64,000 bases of DNA, taken from positions 1-64,000 of the forward strand of contig RQYD01000008.1 of the NCBI GenBank assembly GCA_003858485.1, written 5' to 3'. The position numbers and the translations under genes were made by a program. The first letter of the stretch is position 1. Each line of letters opens with the position of its first letter. Shown here one piece after another: positions 53,545 to 63,029 of this stretch. Under the pieces are notes generated by a model. That model did no database searches and was not told the DNA's origin. It saw only the letters and a program-made list of their open reading frames with translations. The stretch is from Clostridiales bacterium COT073_COT-073 (GTDB taxonomy: Bacteria; Bacillota; Clostridia; Lachnospirales; Vallitaleaceae).

Positions 53545-55662
53545 ATGACATTTTTTTTAATTATAACTGCTCTTGCTTTTGGTATGTTAATCAGTCTGCC
53601 GGAAACTCCTATGTTTTTTCTGAGCATTTGTCTATCCCTTTCCTTTTTAGCTGTTTCAGCCTACAACACCTATCACTCAAAAAAAATCAGCAATCAAATC
53701 ATATGGGCAGCTTATCTGCTGGCGATCATCCTGTTCTACCAAACTTTAAAACAAATTTGGCCGGCTTTTTACTATGGCTTAAGTCGCCTGTCCCTAGGCC
53801 TTTCCGGTTTGACCGGCTGGCTGATTGATAAGCCAATTGCGATGAATATCACCTATAGCGGAATTGATTTGGTCTTTTTATTTGTGGTCGCTTTTTTACT
53901 GCTGTGTTTGCTTTTTCAGGAAAAGCGAATTTCTGTCCTTATTTCCTATTTGCTCCTGTCTTTATTCTTGTGGTTGGTTTATCCGGCAGTTTGGACTGTT
54001 CTGGCCGAAAACAGCCTGAGTTTGCGTCTGCATTTGTTAGAGCCGCTGACTGGTCCGCTGGATTACCGGCTGCTTTTATTTGCTTTGCTGCTGCTGTTGT
54101 ATCATTATTTTACCCGGAAAATTTTACGAATTCACAGTCAACCGGACCTGGCTTTAAAAATTAAATATTTTTCGGCAGCAGCTCTGTCCGTCAGTTTGCT
54201 TTTTTCTTTTTTCAGCACATCAGTCGCTCAAAATCCGGAATCAGACAAAAGCCAGGTGGTCTTTTGGGATACCGGCATTGATTTTAGTTTGCCCACATAT
54301 GAGCGCTATGGCCTGGACCAAGTTGGAATGTTTGGTGCCTTACCTCACTATCTAAAAAGGCAGGGTTATGAGTCTTTCCGGGCAAAAAAACTGACTACTG
54401 AAACTCTGCAAAGTGCCAAAGTACTGGTGATCTTAAATCCCGGTCGCACTCCTGAGCCGGCAGAATTAACAGCCATTTGGCAATTTACCGAAAATGGCGG
54501 TTCCGTTTTACTGGCCGGCGATCACACCTGCCAGGAACAAATTCGCTGGCCGATTAATGAAATTTTAAAACCGGTGGGAATTGAGTTGAATTTTGACAGT
54601 GCTGTTCCTTTTAAAGAATTGTGGGGCGGACAATATCAGCAGGCATCGGCGCCGGTATTAAAAGGCATTCAGCATGAGCAACTTCAAATTGTGGTCGGCG
54701 CTTCACTGACTGCCGGACCAAGGGTCAAACCATTAATTATCGGCCGGGAAGGGTTTTCTGATGCTGGTGATTTAACCAATCCGGAAAACGGCTATTTAGG
54801 CAATATGCATTTTAATCGCGGGGAAACGATCGGTGATATGCTGCTGGCAGCTGAAGCTACTTATGGTAGAGGAACCTTTATGGCCTTTGCTGATACCAGT
54901 CCATTTCAAAATACCGTTTTAGCATATAGTTACCCTTTGATTGATAATATTTTTGCTTATTTAAGCCAAAGTCAAGCAACTGCTGCCATTGATAATTCGA
55001 TTTCACAGCTATTGCCGGCAGCCGAAAGCAATGCTTTTCCGGCTTCAGCCATTATTGATTTGGCTTATTTACCGTCGATTGCCCGGGATAAATCGCTTAA
55101 TTCGGTTGATGGTTTTGTAGCGGCAACAATGCGCGCCGGAATGATGCCTTATTTTAATTACTCTGATACTTTAGCCAATGCCCTTGCCCGCCAGCCGGAC
55201 AACAAGCTCCTGCTTTTAATTGAGCCGGCTCTGGAGCTTTCTGCAAAAGATCTGGCAGCAATTGATCAATTTTTAATGTCCGGCGGCAATCTCATCCTCT
55301 GCGTCGGTTATGAAAGTCCGGCCGCCGCTCAAAAGCTGGCAAAACATTTTGGCTTTGGTTTTAGCCAAATTCCCCTTGGCCGGATTGCTCCTGACAAAAA
55401 TCCAACCATGGCTTCCTGGAATGCCTGCCCGCTTTTATATCAGGGACAGCCAATCGGCCACAGCGGAGAGGTTGTCAGTTTACTGGAACTTTGGGATTAT
55501 AGTATTATTGCCCGTCAAAATATCGGACAGGGGCAGTTGTATCTGCTGGCTGATCCGGATTTTCTGAAAAATAAAAATTTAGAGCATGTTGACAGCTATC
55601 GGGAAGGCAATGTTGTATTTGTCAATACTATTTTGGCAGAAATCGGAAAGGGGGAAAAATAG
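53545..55662 (+). CDS. Polytopic membrane protein with GATase1/DUF4350-like outer domains (first of pair)
   Basis: About 705 residues from MTFFLIITALAF, chosen for GAGGAGG just upstream (the frame opens at 53506). About seven to eight TM helices occupy residues 1-230. Two alpha/beta domains of glutamine-amidotransferase-like look follow: one (about 240-470) with VVFWDTGIDF, VLVILNPGRTP, GGSVLLAGDHTCQEQ and FMAFADTSPF; one (about 500-705) with LLLLIEPALEL, GGNLILCVGYESP and LYLLADPDFL. No catalytic Cys-His-Glu triad is evident. It is paralogous to the next gene, 4 bp away. Function not known; sensing or binding at the outer face is possible. Confidence 0.75.
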   Translation: MTFFLIITALAFGMLISLPETPMFFLSICLSLSFLAVSAYNTYHSKKISNQIIWAAYLLAIILFYQTLKQIWPAFYYGLSRLSLGLSGLTGWLIDKPIAMNITYSGIDLVFLFVVAFLLLCLLFQEKRISVLISYLLLSLFLWLVYPAVWTVLAENSLSLRLHLLEPLTGPLDYRLLLFALLLLLYHYFTRKILRIHSQPDLALKIKYFSAAALSVSLLFSFFSTSVAQNPESDKSQVVFWDTGIDFSLPTYERYGLDQVGMFGALPHYLKRQGYESFRAKKLTTETLQSAKVLVILNPGRTPEPAELTAIWQFTENGGSVLLAGDHTCQEQIRWPINEILKPVGIELNFDSAVPFKELWGGQYQQASAPVLKGIQHEQLQIVVGASLTAGPRVKPLIIGREGFSDAGDLTNPENGYLGNMHFNRGETIGDMLLAAEATYGRGTFMAFADTSPFQNTVLAYSYPLIDNIFAYLSQSQATAAIDNSISQLLPAAESNAFPASAIIDLAYLPSIARDKSLNSVDGFVAATMRAGMMPYFNYSDTLANALARQPDNKLLLLIEPALELSAKDLAAIDQFLMSGGNLILCVGYESPAAAQKLAKHFGFGFSQIPLGRIAPDKNPTMASWNACPLLYQGQPIGHSGEVVSLLELWDYSIIARQNIGQGQLYLLADPDFLKNKNLEHVDSYREGNVVFVNTILAEIGKGEK

Positions 55663-55665
55663 GAA

Positions 55666-57993
55666 ATGGATTTTTTATGGCTTTCTTTGTTTTGGTTTGC
55701 CTGTGCCTGGATTAATCTCCTGCATTTTTACGAAGCGCCCAGTGCTTTAACTATTTTAGCTTTTGGATTTGGCTTTTTATCAGCTGTTTCGGCATTTTTG
55801 CCAAAACACGGTAAAAAAGAGAAAGCACTCATTATCCGCAGCGGCCTTTCCTTTTGCTTGCCGCTGCTCATTTTACAGGCTGCCTTTTTGCCTTTTTACC
55901 GGCTTTGGGCTGCCCGCTTTCATGCCGAATCCTTTTTTATCTCCATACTCAGTCCGATTTTAAATTGGTTTGGCCTGAAAAATGCAGTTGAAAATTCAAT
56001 TCTTTATTTAGAGGCACCATTAAAAAGCATCAAATTTTTAAGTACCTGGGAAAAAGTTGGCTGGCCATATCTCCTTTTATTTGGCTTGGGCAGCCTTTGG
56101 ATCTTCTATTTAAAAAGAGCCAAAATCCAGACCGTGATTGGCAGCCTGATCCTGATTCCAGTTTATGCTTTGCTTCGCTATGCCTTTTTAATTATGATCT
56201 ATGCCAGCTATCCAATACACAGCATTTTTTGGCAACGGACTTTTACTTTCTTAACTTTTTTACCCCTGGTTTTTTTACTGTCGCTTCTGACCCGAAAACT
56301 GCCGATCCTGCAAATCAACTGGAGATTCTCCGGTTTGTTTGTGTCTGAAAATCTGATCCCGGCGATTTTGCTGGTTGGCCTGACTTTTTCTGGCACCGCT
56401 TTTTTGGGCTTACGCGATCCTGGAATTGCCAAAGCCGGACGTTTGCTGATTGATGAATATCACAGTGACTGGGAGTGGACAACCGAAGCCTATGATGAAA
56501 ACTGGTTTGGCGAGCGTTCTGGTTACAATTACTATTGTTTTTTTAATTATCTGGCCCGATATTTCACCACCAGCCGAAATTTACAGGCAATTGATGCAGC
56601 CGCTTTGCAAGATCAGGATATTTTAATTTTAAAAACACCAACCAAGCCTTTTACCTCTGATGAAATCAAGGCGATTGTCGATTTTGTTGAGCAAGGTGGT
56701 GGTCTTTACTTAATTGGTGATCATACCAATGTGTTCGGTACCGGCACCAATTTAAATCAATTATCTAAACATTTTGGCATTACTTTTAAGTATGATTGTA
56801 CTTATGAACTGGTAAACGGTAATTTATCTGAGTTTCAAAGGCCTTGGCTGTTGTCGCATCCCAGCATTAAGGATCTGCCGCCATTTTTATTTGCCAGCTC
56901 CAATACTTTACAGGCACCCTGGCAGGCTGAAGAAGCTATGATTGGCTATGGACTGAAAACCTTACCAGCCGATTACTCGCAAAAAAACTTTTTTCCGGCC
57001 GATTCTAATAATGCCGAATTAAGTTTTGGCTTATTTTTGCAGGCTGTGGCTGTCCAGCATGGCCATGGCCGGGTACTGGCCTTTACTGATAGTACTGTTT
57101 TTTCCAATTTCTGGATGTTTATGCCCGGTAAGCCCGAACTTTTATTGGGTAGCGTTAACTGGTTGAATTACCGTAATCGCTTTCCGGCCTTTCCACCCCG
57201 AAAAATTGCCGGACTGCTGTGTCTTCTTTTTCTGGTGCTGCTGCTTAGCTGGCGCTTTGGACACAAAAAGCCAATTCCACTCGGACTTATTTTCAGTACC
57301 GGCCTGCTTAGCTTTCTTGTGTTTGCTGTTAGCTTTCAATTGATCAATCAGGCGGTCTACCCCCTGCCCCAGCCAATTGCCCCTATCACCTCTGTTGCCT
57401 TTGAAAAAGAATATTCCCGTTTTCAATTGCCCAGTGATTTACAGGGCTTTACCAGTGATGCCGATCAACAGCTGAATACTTTTTATGTCTGGACCCAGCG
57501 GCTGGATTATTTTCCCAAAGTTGAACCTGATTTAAAAACTGCTCTGAGTACTTCTCATTTGACTGTAATGGCTAAACCCGGCCGGACGATCAGGCATCCC
57601 GGAAAAATTATTGAACAGATTAACGCTGGTGCTAATTTACTGATTTTAGACAATCTGAATGCCGGCGGCTATGCCAACTCCCTGCTGTCATTAGCCGGAA
57701 TGAAACTGGAAAAAGCAGCCATGGCTGCTGCTGCCGACTATGAAGAAATCACCAATATTCCGCTGACTGCCAATGCTTCAGCCATTCGCGGCGGTCAGCC
57801 CTTGATTTTAGATAAAAATGGCAATTGCCTTTGTGCCAGCATCCAAATCGGCCAAGGTAAATTAACGGTTTTCTCTGACCCGGATTTATTCTATAACCAT
57901 TTTCTGGGTGATGTCAGCGCCAATTTAACAGAGCAAACGGAAATTTTAAGTAAATTGGAATTTAAACTGTTAAAATCTTTGGTTCAGGAATAA
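55666..57993 (+). CDS. Polytopic membrane protein with GATase1/DUF4350-like outer domains (second of pair)
   Basis: 775 residues. Seven or so N-terminal TM helices (to about 255), an alpha/beta domain (about 260-500) with LLIDEYHSDWEW, ILILKTPTKPF, GGGLYLIGDHTNVFGTG and VLAFTDSTVF, two further TM helices (about 508-560), and a second alpha/beta domain (about 570-775) ending GQGKLTVFSDPDLFYNHFLG. The motif GDHT after a Gly-rich strand is shared with the first gene. The part LILIPVYALLRYAFLIMIYA followed by a His recalls the exosortase core, but the catalytic Cys is missing, so this is only a hint. Function unknown. Confidence 0.75.
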   Translation: MDFLWLSLFWFACAWINLLHFYEAPSALTILAFGFGFLSAVSAFLPKHGKKEKALIIRSGLSFCLPLLILQAAFLPFYRLWAARFHAESFFISILSPILNWFGLKNAVENSILYLEAPLKSIKFLSTWEKVGWPYLLLFGLGSLWIFYLKRAKIQTVIGSLILIPVYALLRYAFLIMIYASYPIHSIFWQRTFTFLTFLPLVFLLSLLTRKLPILQINWRFSGLFVSENLIPAILLVGLTFSGTAFLGLRDPGIAKAGRLLIDEYHSDWEWTTEAYDENWFGERSGYNYYCFFNYLARYFTTSRNLQAIDAAALQDQDILILKTPTKPFTSDEIKAIVDFVEQGGGLYLIGDHTNVFGTGTNLNQLSKHFGITFKYDCTYELVNGNLSEFQRPWLLSHPSIKDLPPFLFASSNTLQAPWQAEEAMIGYGLKTLPADYSQKNFFPADSNNAELSFGLFLQAVAVQHGHGRVLAFTDSTVFSNFWMFMPGKPELLLGSVNWLNYRNRFPAFPPRKIAGLLCLLFLVLLLSWRFGHKKPIPLGLIFSTGLLSFLVFAVSFQLINQAVYPLPQPIAPITSVAFEKEYSRFQLPSDLQGFTSDADQQLNTFYVWTQRLDYFPKVEPDLKTALSTSHLTVMAKPGRTIRHPGKIIEQINAGANLLILDNLNAGGYANSLLSLAGMKLEKAAMAAAADYEEITNIPLTANASAIRGGQPLILDKNGNCLCASIQIGQGKLTVFSDPDLFYNHFLGDVSANLTEQTEILSKLEFKLLKSLVQE

Positions 57994-58112
57994 TGAATGG
58001 TTCCCATTTGTTGATTGGTCTTTAGTCATAGCTATCAGCTGACAGCCCCGGAGCATAGTGCTGCCATTGACAGGTCGCTCCATGGCTGTCATAATTGATT
58101 CTTTTTCTATGC
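57994..58112. other. Gap with hairpin between the membrane-protein pair and nrdD
   Basis: No gene. TGACAGCC (58040-58047) pairs with GGCTGTCA (58084-58091), with an inner GGAGC/GCTCC pair and a following T-rich CTTTTTCT. This is a probable terminator for the upstream operon. Confidence 0.65.
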
Positions 58113-58141
58113 TTGACACAATATCTTGTGGATGATATAAT
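58113..58141 (+). promoter_or_regulatory. Perfect consensus promoter of nrdDG
   Basis: TTGACA (58113-58118), 17 bp, TATAAT (58136-58141). It is covered by NrdR boxes on both sides. Confidence 0.95.
58116..58131. promoter_or_regulatory. NrdR box 1
   Basis: ACACAATATCTTGTGG fits the NrdR consensus acaCwATATaTwGtgt and covers the end of the -35 box and the spacer. Confidence 0.88.
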
Positions 58142-58147
58142 TAAATT

Positions 58148-58163
58148 TACCAATATATTGTGT
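58148..58163. promoter_or_regulatory. NrdR box 2
   Basis: TACCAATATATTGTGT is a near-perfect NrdR box at the transcription start. It is centred 32 bp (three helical turns) from box 1, the usual tandem spacing. Confidence 0.93.
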
Positions 58164-58374
58164 TTTAATTGTCAATCTTACCTGTTTTTGGGGATTTATC
58201 TGCTGATTAAATGCCTGGAAAAACATCTGTTTTCCGCATCAAAGAAAGCACACTAAATAACTGCTTCGATTAAATTTCGGCAGATGTTTAGCTGATTTAG
58301 ATATTTTCGTCAAAACCATGGAATGTTTTACATCAATCAGAAAGGAGAAGGGCAGTCCTGCTGCTGGTACGCTT

Positions 58375-60489
58375 ATGATCACTAGAGTCAGAAAAAGAAA
58401 TGGAGAAATCAAAGAATTTAATAAAATCAAAATTGCCCGGGCAATTTTTAAGGCAGCCAAAGCCTGTGGCGGCAGTGATTTTGATAAAGCCCTGGAATTA
58501 ACCGATCAGGTTGTTTTGCATTTGCAGGAACATTTTACCGACCCGGTCAATATTGAAGATATCCAAGACAGTGTGGAAAAGATTTTAATCGAAAACGGTC
58601 ATGCCCGAACCGCCAAAAAATTCATTCTTTATCGGCATCAGCGGGCTGAAGCCCGGCAAAAAAACTCACTGGTCGGAGCAACCATCCATTTGATGAATAA
58701 TTATTTGGATGAGCTGGACTGGCAGGTCAAGGAAAATGCCAACAGTGCCGACCGTTCGGTCATGGCTTTATATAATTATACCCGTGAAGAATTTATCAAG
58801 CTCTACTGGTTAAATGAAATTTATCCGGTGGAAGTTTCCAATGCCCACGAAAGCGGCGATATGCATATTCATGATCTGGGCTTTTTATCGCCTTACTGCT
58901 CGGGTTGGGATTTATATCAATTGATTCGTGATGGTTTTCGGGGAGAGCGGCAATCCAGTACGCCGGCCAATCATTTTTCCACTATTTTAGGACAACTGGC
59001 CAATTCGATCTTTGCCACTCAGCTGGAAAACGCCGGTGCTCAGGCCTTTTCTTCTTTTGATACCTATTTAGCCCCTTTTATCCGACATGACAAATTAAAT
59101 TATACTGATGTTAAACGGTACTTGCGTTCTTTTATTTTTGAAATCAATATGCCGATGCGGGTCGGCGGACAAGCTCCATTTTCCAATCTGACTTTTGATT
59201 TAGTTTGTCCTTCCAATTTAAAGGATACAGCAGTTATTATCGGCGGAAAAATGCAGGACAGCTGTTATGGCGACTACCAGGCCGAAATGGATATGATCAA
59301 TCTGGCCTTTGTCGAATGTATGACCGAGGGGGATGCTGATGGACGGCTTTTGACCTTCCCCATCCCCACCCTGAATATTGACCAGGAGTTCCCCTGGGAC
59401 AGCAAGGTGGTAAAAGCCTGGATGGATCTGACTATCAAATTTGGGATTCCTTATTTTGCTAATTTTGTTAATTCCGATTTATCAAAAGAAGATGCTCGCA
59501 GCATGTGCTGCCGGCTGCGACTTGACCAGCGCGAGCTGCGAAAGCGGGGTGGCGGCTTGTTTGGCTCCAATCCTTTAACCGGCAGCATTGGTGTAGTAAC
59601 TTTAAATTTACCGCGCATTGGTTATCGCTCGCGCACCAAAGAACAATTTATGGCCCGACTTGGCAATATGGTTGATATTGCTGTTGAATCTTTGGAAATA
59701 AAGCGTCAGTTTTTAGAAAAATGGACGCTCGACGGCCTCTATCCCTATTGCCGGATTTATCTGGAACCAATTTACCAAAAAACCGGTCAGTACTGGTCCA
59801 ATCATTTTTCCACCATCGGTTTGGTCGGTATGAATGAAGCCCTGGAAAACTTTATTGGTAAAGACCTTGGCTCTGAAAAAGGGATTGCCTTCGCTCATGA
59901 AATTATGGATTTTTTGCGGAATAAATTAAGTGATGTGCAGCAGACCACCGGTAATATGTATAATCTGGAAGCCACTCCGGCTGAATCAACGGCCTACCGG
60001 CTGGCTCTGAAAGACCGGCGTTTATATCCGGATATCATTTGTCAGGGTACAGATGAAACTCCTTATTATACGAACTCTTCCCAACTGCCGCCTGATTATT
60101 CAGATGATATGATGGAAGTCATTGACTTGCAGGATAGTCTGCAAGCCAAATATACCGGCGGAACGGTACTACATTTATATACCGCCGATAAAGTTGATAA
60201 TTCAGAAGTGGTTGAGCGTTTAATCAAGAAAATATTTGAGCGTTACCAAATGCCTTATATTTCCTATACTCCAACTTTTAGTCATTGTCCAGAACATGGC
60301 TATATCAAGGGCGAATACTTTGAATGTCCAAAATGTCACCAGGAAACCTTGGTATATTCCAGGGTTACCGGCTACTACCGGCCAATTCAGCGCTTCAATA
60401 ATGGCAAAGCCCAGGAATTTAAAGACCGGCTAAAATTTGATTTGACTCCGGAAAGTATTAAAGATTATGAAGATAGTTGCTTACAATAA
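58375..60489 (+). CDS. nrdD: Anaerobic (class III) ribonucleoside-triphosphate reductase
   Basis: About 704 residues from MITRVRKRNGEIKEF. ATP-cone (about 1-95), catalytic barrel, zinc site near the C-terminus (CPEH and CPKC) and glycyl-radical motif SRVTGYYRP. It makes deoxynucleotides without oxygen. The start is uncertain: AAAGGAG lies about 25 bases before this ATG with no start codon in between, while the earlier ATG at 58318 has no ribosome site. Family alignment favours 58375. It is repressed by NrdR through the two boxes at its promoter and overlaps nrdG by 23 bp. Confidence 0.96.
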   Translation: MITRVRKRNGEIKEFNKIKIARAIFKAAKACGGSDFDKALELTDQVVLHLQEHFTDPVNIEDIQDSVEKILIENGHARTAKKFILYRHQRAEARQKNSLVGATIHLMNNYLDELDWQVKENANSADRSVMALYNYTREEFIKLYWLNEIYPVEVSNAHESGDMHIHDLGFLSPYCSGWDLYQLIRDGFRGERQSSTPANHFSTILGQLANSIFATQLENAGAQAFSSFDTYLAPFIRHDKLNYTDVKRYLRSFIFEINMPMRVGGQAPFSNLTFDLVCPSNLKDTAVIIGGKMQDSCYGDYQAEMDMINLAFVECMTEGDADGRLLTFPIPTLNIDQEFPWDSKVVKAWMDLTIKFGIPYFANFVNSDLSKEDARSMCCRLRLDQRELRKRGGGLFGSNPLTGSIGVVTLNLPRIGYRSRTKEQFMARLGNMVDIAVESLEIKRQFLEKWTLDGLYPYCRIYLEPIYQKTGQYWSNHFSTIGLVGMNEALENFIGKDLGSEKGIAFAHEIMDFLRNKLSDVQQTTGNMYNLEATPAESTAYRLALKDRRLYPDIICQGTDETPYYTNSSQLPPDYSDDMMEVIDLQDSLQAKYTGGTVLHLYTADKVDNSEVVERLIKKIFERYQMPYISYTPTFSHCPEHGYIKGEYFECPKCHQETLVYSRVTGYYRPIQRFNNGKAQEFKDRLKFDLTPESIKDYEDSCLQ

Positions 60490-61270
60490 ATGCTCCTTGC
60501 TTGATTATCACCCTTATATTGCAGCCGTGGTGTTTACACCCGGCTGCAATATGATTTGTGCCTATTGTCATAATCAGGCATTGCTGCACAGTCATGATTA
60601 TATAGAAGAAGATGTAATTTTCCGGCATTTGCAACATTCAAAAATGTTGGAAGCAATCGTCATCACCGGTGGCGAACCGACCTTGCAGGGGCAGGCATTA
60701 ATTGAATTCCTGCGCCGGGTCCGCTCCTGTTTTCCGGTGGTATCTATGCCGATATCAGAAAGCCGCAATATCTCCGACAAAGATCAGGATATGACCCGGC
60801 CAGCTCCAGCTTCTGCCAGTTCCTGGCCCGGCCATCAGCCAGATATGCCTGCACTGCAAACCAGCGGATTAAAAATCAAACTGGATACCAACGGCACTAA
60901 TCCAAAACTATTGGCTCAAATTCTGGAGGCCGGTTTGGTTGATTATGTGGCCATGGATATTAAGGCGACTCCGGAAAAATATGTGCAAATTTGTGGTCTG
61001 CCCTTTGACCGGGTAAAGGATTCTCTTTGTCTGCTCCGGGCCTTTGGAGCATATGAATTGCGAACCACTGTCTATCCGGAAATTACACTTTCCGAACTGG
61101 AAAACCTCTGTCAAACCTATCAGGCCGATCCTTACTTCCTTCAACAATACCGGCGGATAGAGGCCAATGGCTTAATTCCATATGATGATGATGTTTTGCA
61201 GAGAGTAGCTGCCAAATACCAAATCCCCCTACGTGGGATCTCAGCTGCTACATCCCGCCTTCGGTCTTAG
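60467..61270 (+). CDS. nrdG: Anaerobic ribonucleotide reductase activating protein (radical SAM, NrdG2 type)
   Basis: 267 residues. Fe-S motif C27-x3-C31-x2-C34 (TPGCNMICAYCHN), GGEPTLQ near 69, LDTNGTNP near 139, VDYVAMDIKA. It generates the glycyl radical on NrdD using SAM. The ATG overlaps the end of nrdD (23 bp), so translation is coupled. Residues about 87-133 (SMPISESRNISDKDQ, then RPAPASASSWPGHQPDMP) form a Ser/Pro-rich insert between the barrel strand and KIKLDTNG that I do not recall from other family members. Confidence 0.93.
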   Translation: MKIVAYNKCSLLDYHPYIAAVVFTPGCNMICAYCHNQALLHSHDYIEEDVIFRHLQHSKMLEAIVITGGEPTLQGQALIEFLRRVRSCFPVVSMPISESRNISDKDQDMTRPAPASASSWPGHQPDMPALQTSGLKIKLDTNGTNPKLLAQILEAGLVDYVAMDIKATPEKYVQICGLPFDRVKDSLCLLRAFGAYELRTTVYPEITLSELENLCQTYQADPYFLQQYRRIEANGLIPYDDDVLQRVAAKYQIPLRGISAATSRLRS

Positions 61271-62726
61271 CATCCCATGGATAATAACGGTAAAAATCCG
61301 TTCCCTCACTGCCAGCCAGACAAAGCTGCCCTAAACCGGTTACATCTTCTTTTAAGCCATCTTTTTGGGGATCGGCATGAAGTTCATACCATTTCTCCAG
61401 CTTTTGTCTTAGTTCGATTATTTTCTCCTGATATTCAGCCTGACCATATAAATTATTTTCCTCGTCAGGATCAACTGCTAAATGATATAGCTCATGTCCG
61501 CCATATGGATAACGGTGAATATATTTCCAGTCTTTTTGCCGAATCATCCGCACCGGTCCGTATTCATCAAAAATAACCACTTCTTCCCGGCCTGCTTCCG
61601 TCTCACCTTTCAGCAACGGCAGGAAGCTTCTGCCCGGCAAATTTTCCGGCAAATCATTTGACAGCCCTAAGAGATCGAGCAAAGTCGGGAAAAAGTCATA
61701 AGCACTGAGCATTTCCTGACAAATGCTGCCTGCTTGAATCAGCGGCGGATAACTAATTAAAAATGGTACTTTAACTGAAGTATCAAACATATTCAGCGGA
61801 AAAGTGCCATTGCCTTTGCCCCAAATGCCATGATGCCCCATATTCATGCCATTATCGGCCGCAAACACCAAAATAGTATGATCGATTTCGCCCTTTTCCT
61901 TAAGCCAGTTTAAAATTCGTCCAATTTGCTCATCCATAGCACTGACCGCTGCAAAATAACCCCTTAAATTTTGATGCCGTTTAGCCCGGCCATTTTCCTT
62001 GCCCACTGCCATATCAGGATGATCCGGCAAGTCAGGGATACTGGCAAAATCACAGTTATCATAATAATCGATCCATTTTTGGGGATGGTGCTCTGCTCCC
62101 CAAGGGGAATGTGGTGCCGTATAATGAACGCTTAAATAAAAAGGTGTATCCCGGTCGGCTCTTAATTCATCCAGCATCTTCAAAGCATTATCGGTAATTA
62201 ATTCGGTAACATATTGCCCATCTTTAATATGAATTTCTCCATTTTCAACAATATCCGGTTTATAATAGTGACAACCTCCCTTGCCAATGGTATACCATTC
62301 CTGAAAGCCATGCTGAGGGGTGATGCTGTCGCCCAAATGCCATTTCCCGGATAAGACGCAGTGATAACCATTTTTCGCTAAAACATCTGTATAGGTAACC
62401 TGCCCTGCCAAATACTGAATTGGTTTTTTTTCATCAACATAGCCGCCATATGGATTGGCATTTCCCTGCTGCTTAAAAATATCGGCATCAACGTTGCCAG
62501 AGCGGATCCAGTCATGGACCCCATGCACAGATGGGATATTGCCGGTCAGCAGAGATGCTCTGGCCGGAGAACAAACCGGCGAAGCACAAAAGAAATTATT
62601 CATCTGCATACCCCGCTTGGCAATCTCATCCAAATTGGGAGTATATAACTCCGGCGTGCCGCCCCGACCAAAGGCCCATGCCCCCTGGTCATCCGATAAA
62701 ATAAAAATAATATTGGGTTTTTTCAT
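61248..62726 (-). CDS. Cysteine-type sulfatase (alkaline phosphatase superfamily)
   Basis: 492 residues. Metal site SDDQGAWAFG (D12, D13). Sulfatase signature CSPARASLLTG with Cys52, which must be turned into formylglycine by an anaerobic maturase (not in the window). GKWHLGD and VFAADNGMNMGHHG complete the site. No signal peptide was seen, so it is probably cytoplasmic and acts on imported sulfated sugars. Next to an LplA-type binding protein and not far from the DhuI/DhuD-like pair, it fits glycosaminoglycan use. GGAGG precedes the ATG. Its tail overlaps nrdG by 23 bp on the opposite strand. Confidence 0.93.
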   Translation of the reverse strand: MKKPNIIFILSDDQGAWAFGRGGTPELYTPNLDEIAKRGMQMNNFFCASPVCSPARASLLTGNIPSVHGVHDWIRSGNVDADIFKQQGNANPYGGYVDEKKPIQYLAGQVTYTDVLAKNGYHCVLSGKWHLGDSITPQHGFQEWYTIGKGGCHYYKPDIVENGEIHIKDGQYVTELITDNALKMLDELRADRDTPFYLSVHYTAPHSPWGAEHHPQKWIDYYDNCDFASIPDLPDHPDMAVGKENGRAKRHQNLRGYFAAVSAMDEQIGRILNWLKEKGEIDHTILVFAADNGMNMGHHGIWGKGNGTFPLNMFDTSVKVPFLISYPPLIQAGSICQEMLSAYDFFPTLLDLLGLSNDLPENLPGRSFLPLLKGETEAGREEVVIFDEYGPVRMIRQKDWKYIHRYPYGGHELYHLAVDPDEENNLYGQAEYQEKIIELRQKLEKWYELHADPQKDGLKEDVTGLGQLCLAGSEGTDFYRYYPWDAKTEGGM

Positions 62727-63029
62727 ATCATTTCCTCCATTTGTTAAGTCCCTTGCCCAGCCTATTCCGGGAATTATTTCTTCTTATCTCATATTTTCAA
62801 AACAAAAGGCTTATCGCCAAATTCTTTAGCATAAGCCTTTTTATTTTACCATAAACTCAATACACAAACAATAGTCCGGCTCCCATGGTTATTCCCTGGA
62901 TATTGTTTAATTTTCGGTTAATATCAACCGACTTCCATTGATTTACCAGTGGTGTTAATTATTCAGATATCCTCTGATTTTCCTATGCGTATGCTTTAAT
63001 TATCAGAATATCCGTCCGTTTTTCATTTG
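62727..63029. other. Gap between sulfatase and LplA-type binding protein
   Basis: No gene was seen. It contains the terminator at 62804-62845 and AT-rich sequence with a small hairpin (TCGGTT/AACCGA near 62914-62931). No clear sulfatase promoter could be assigned. Confidence 0.6.
62804..62845 (-). terminator. Terminator after the LplA-type binding protein
   Basis: AAAAGGCTTAT (62804-62814) pairs with ATAAGCCTTTT (62831-62841); the leftward side continues TTTTGTTTTG. It separates the binding-protein transcript from the sulfatase gene. Confidence 0.75.

Noticed and set aside
53352-53627. 91-codon minus-strand frame
   Set aside because: It overlaps the consensus promoter and the start of the membrane-protein operon; no ribosome site.
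55666-57993. Calling the second membrane protein an exosortase
   Set aside because: Only a loose likeness (LLRY, then His) with no catalytic cysteine; kept as a hint, not a name.
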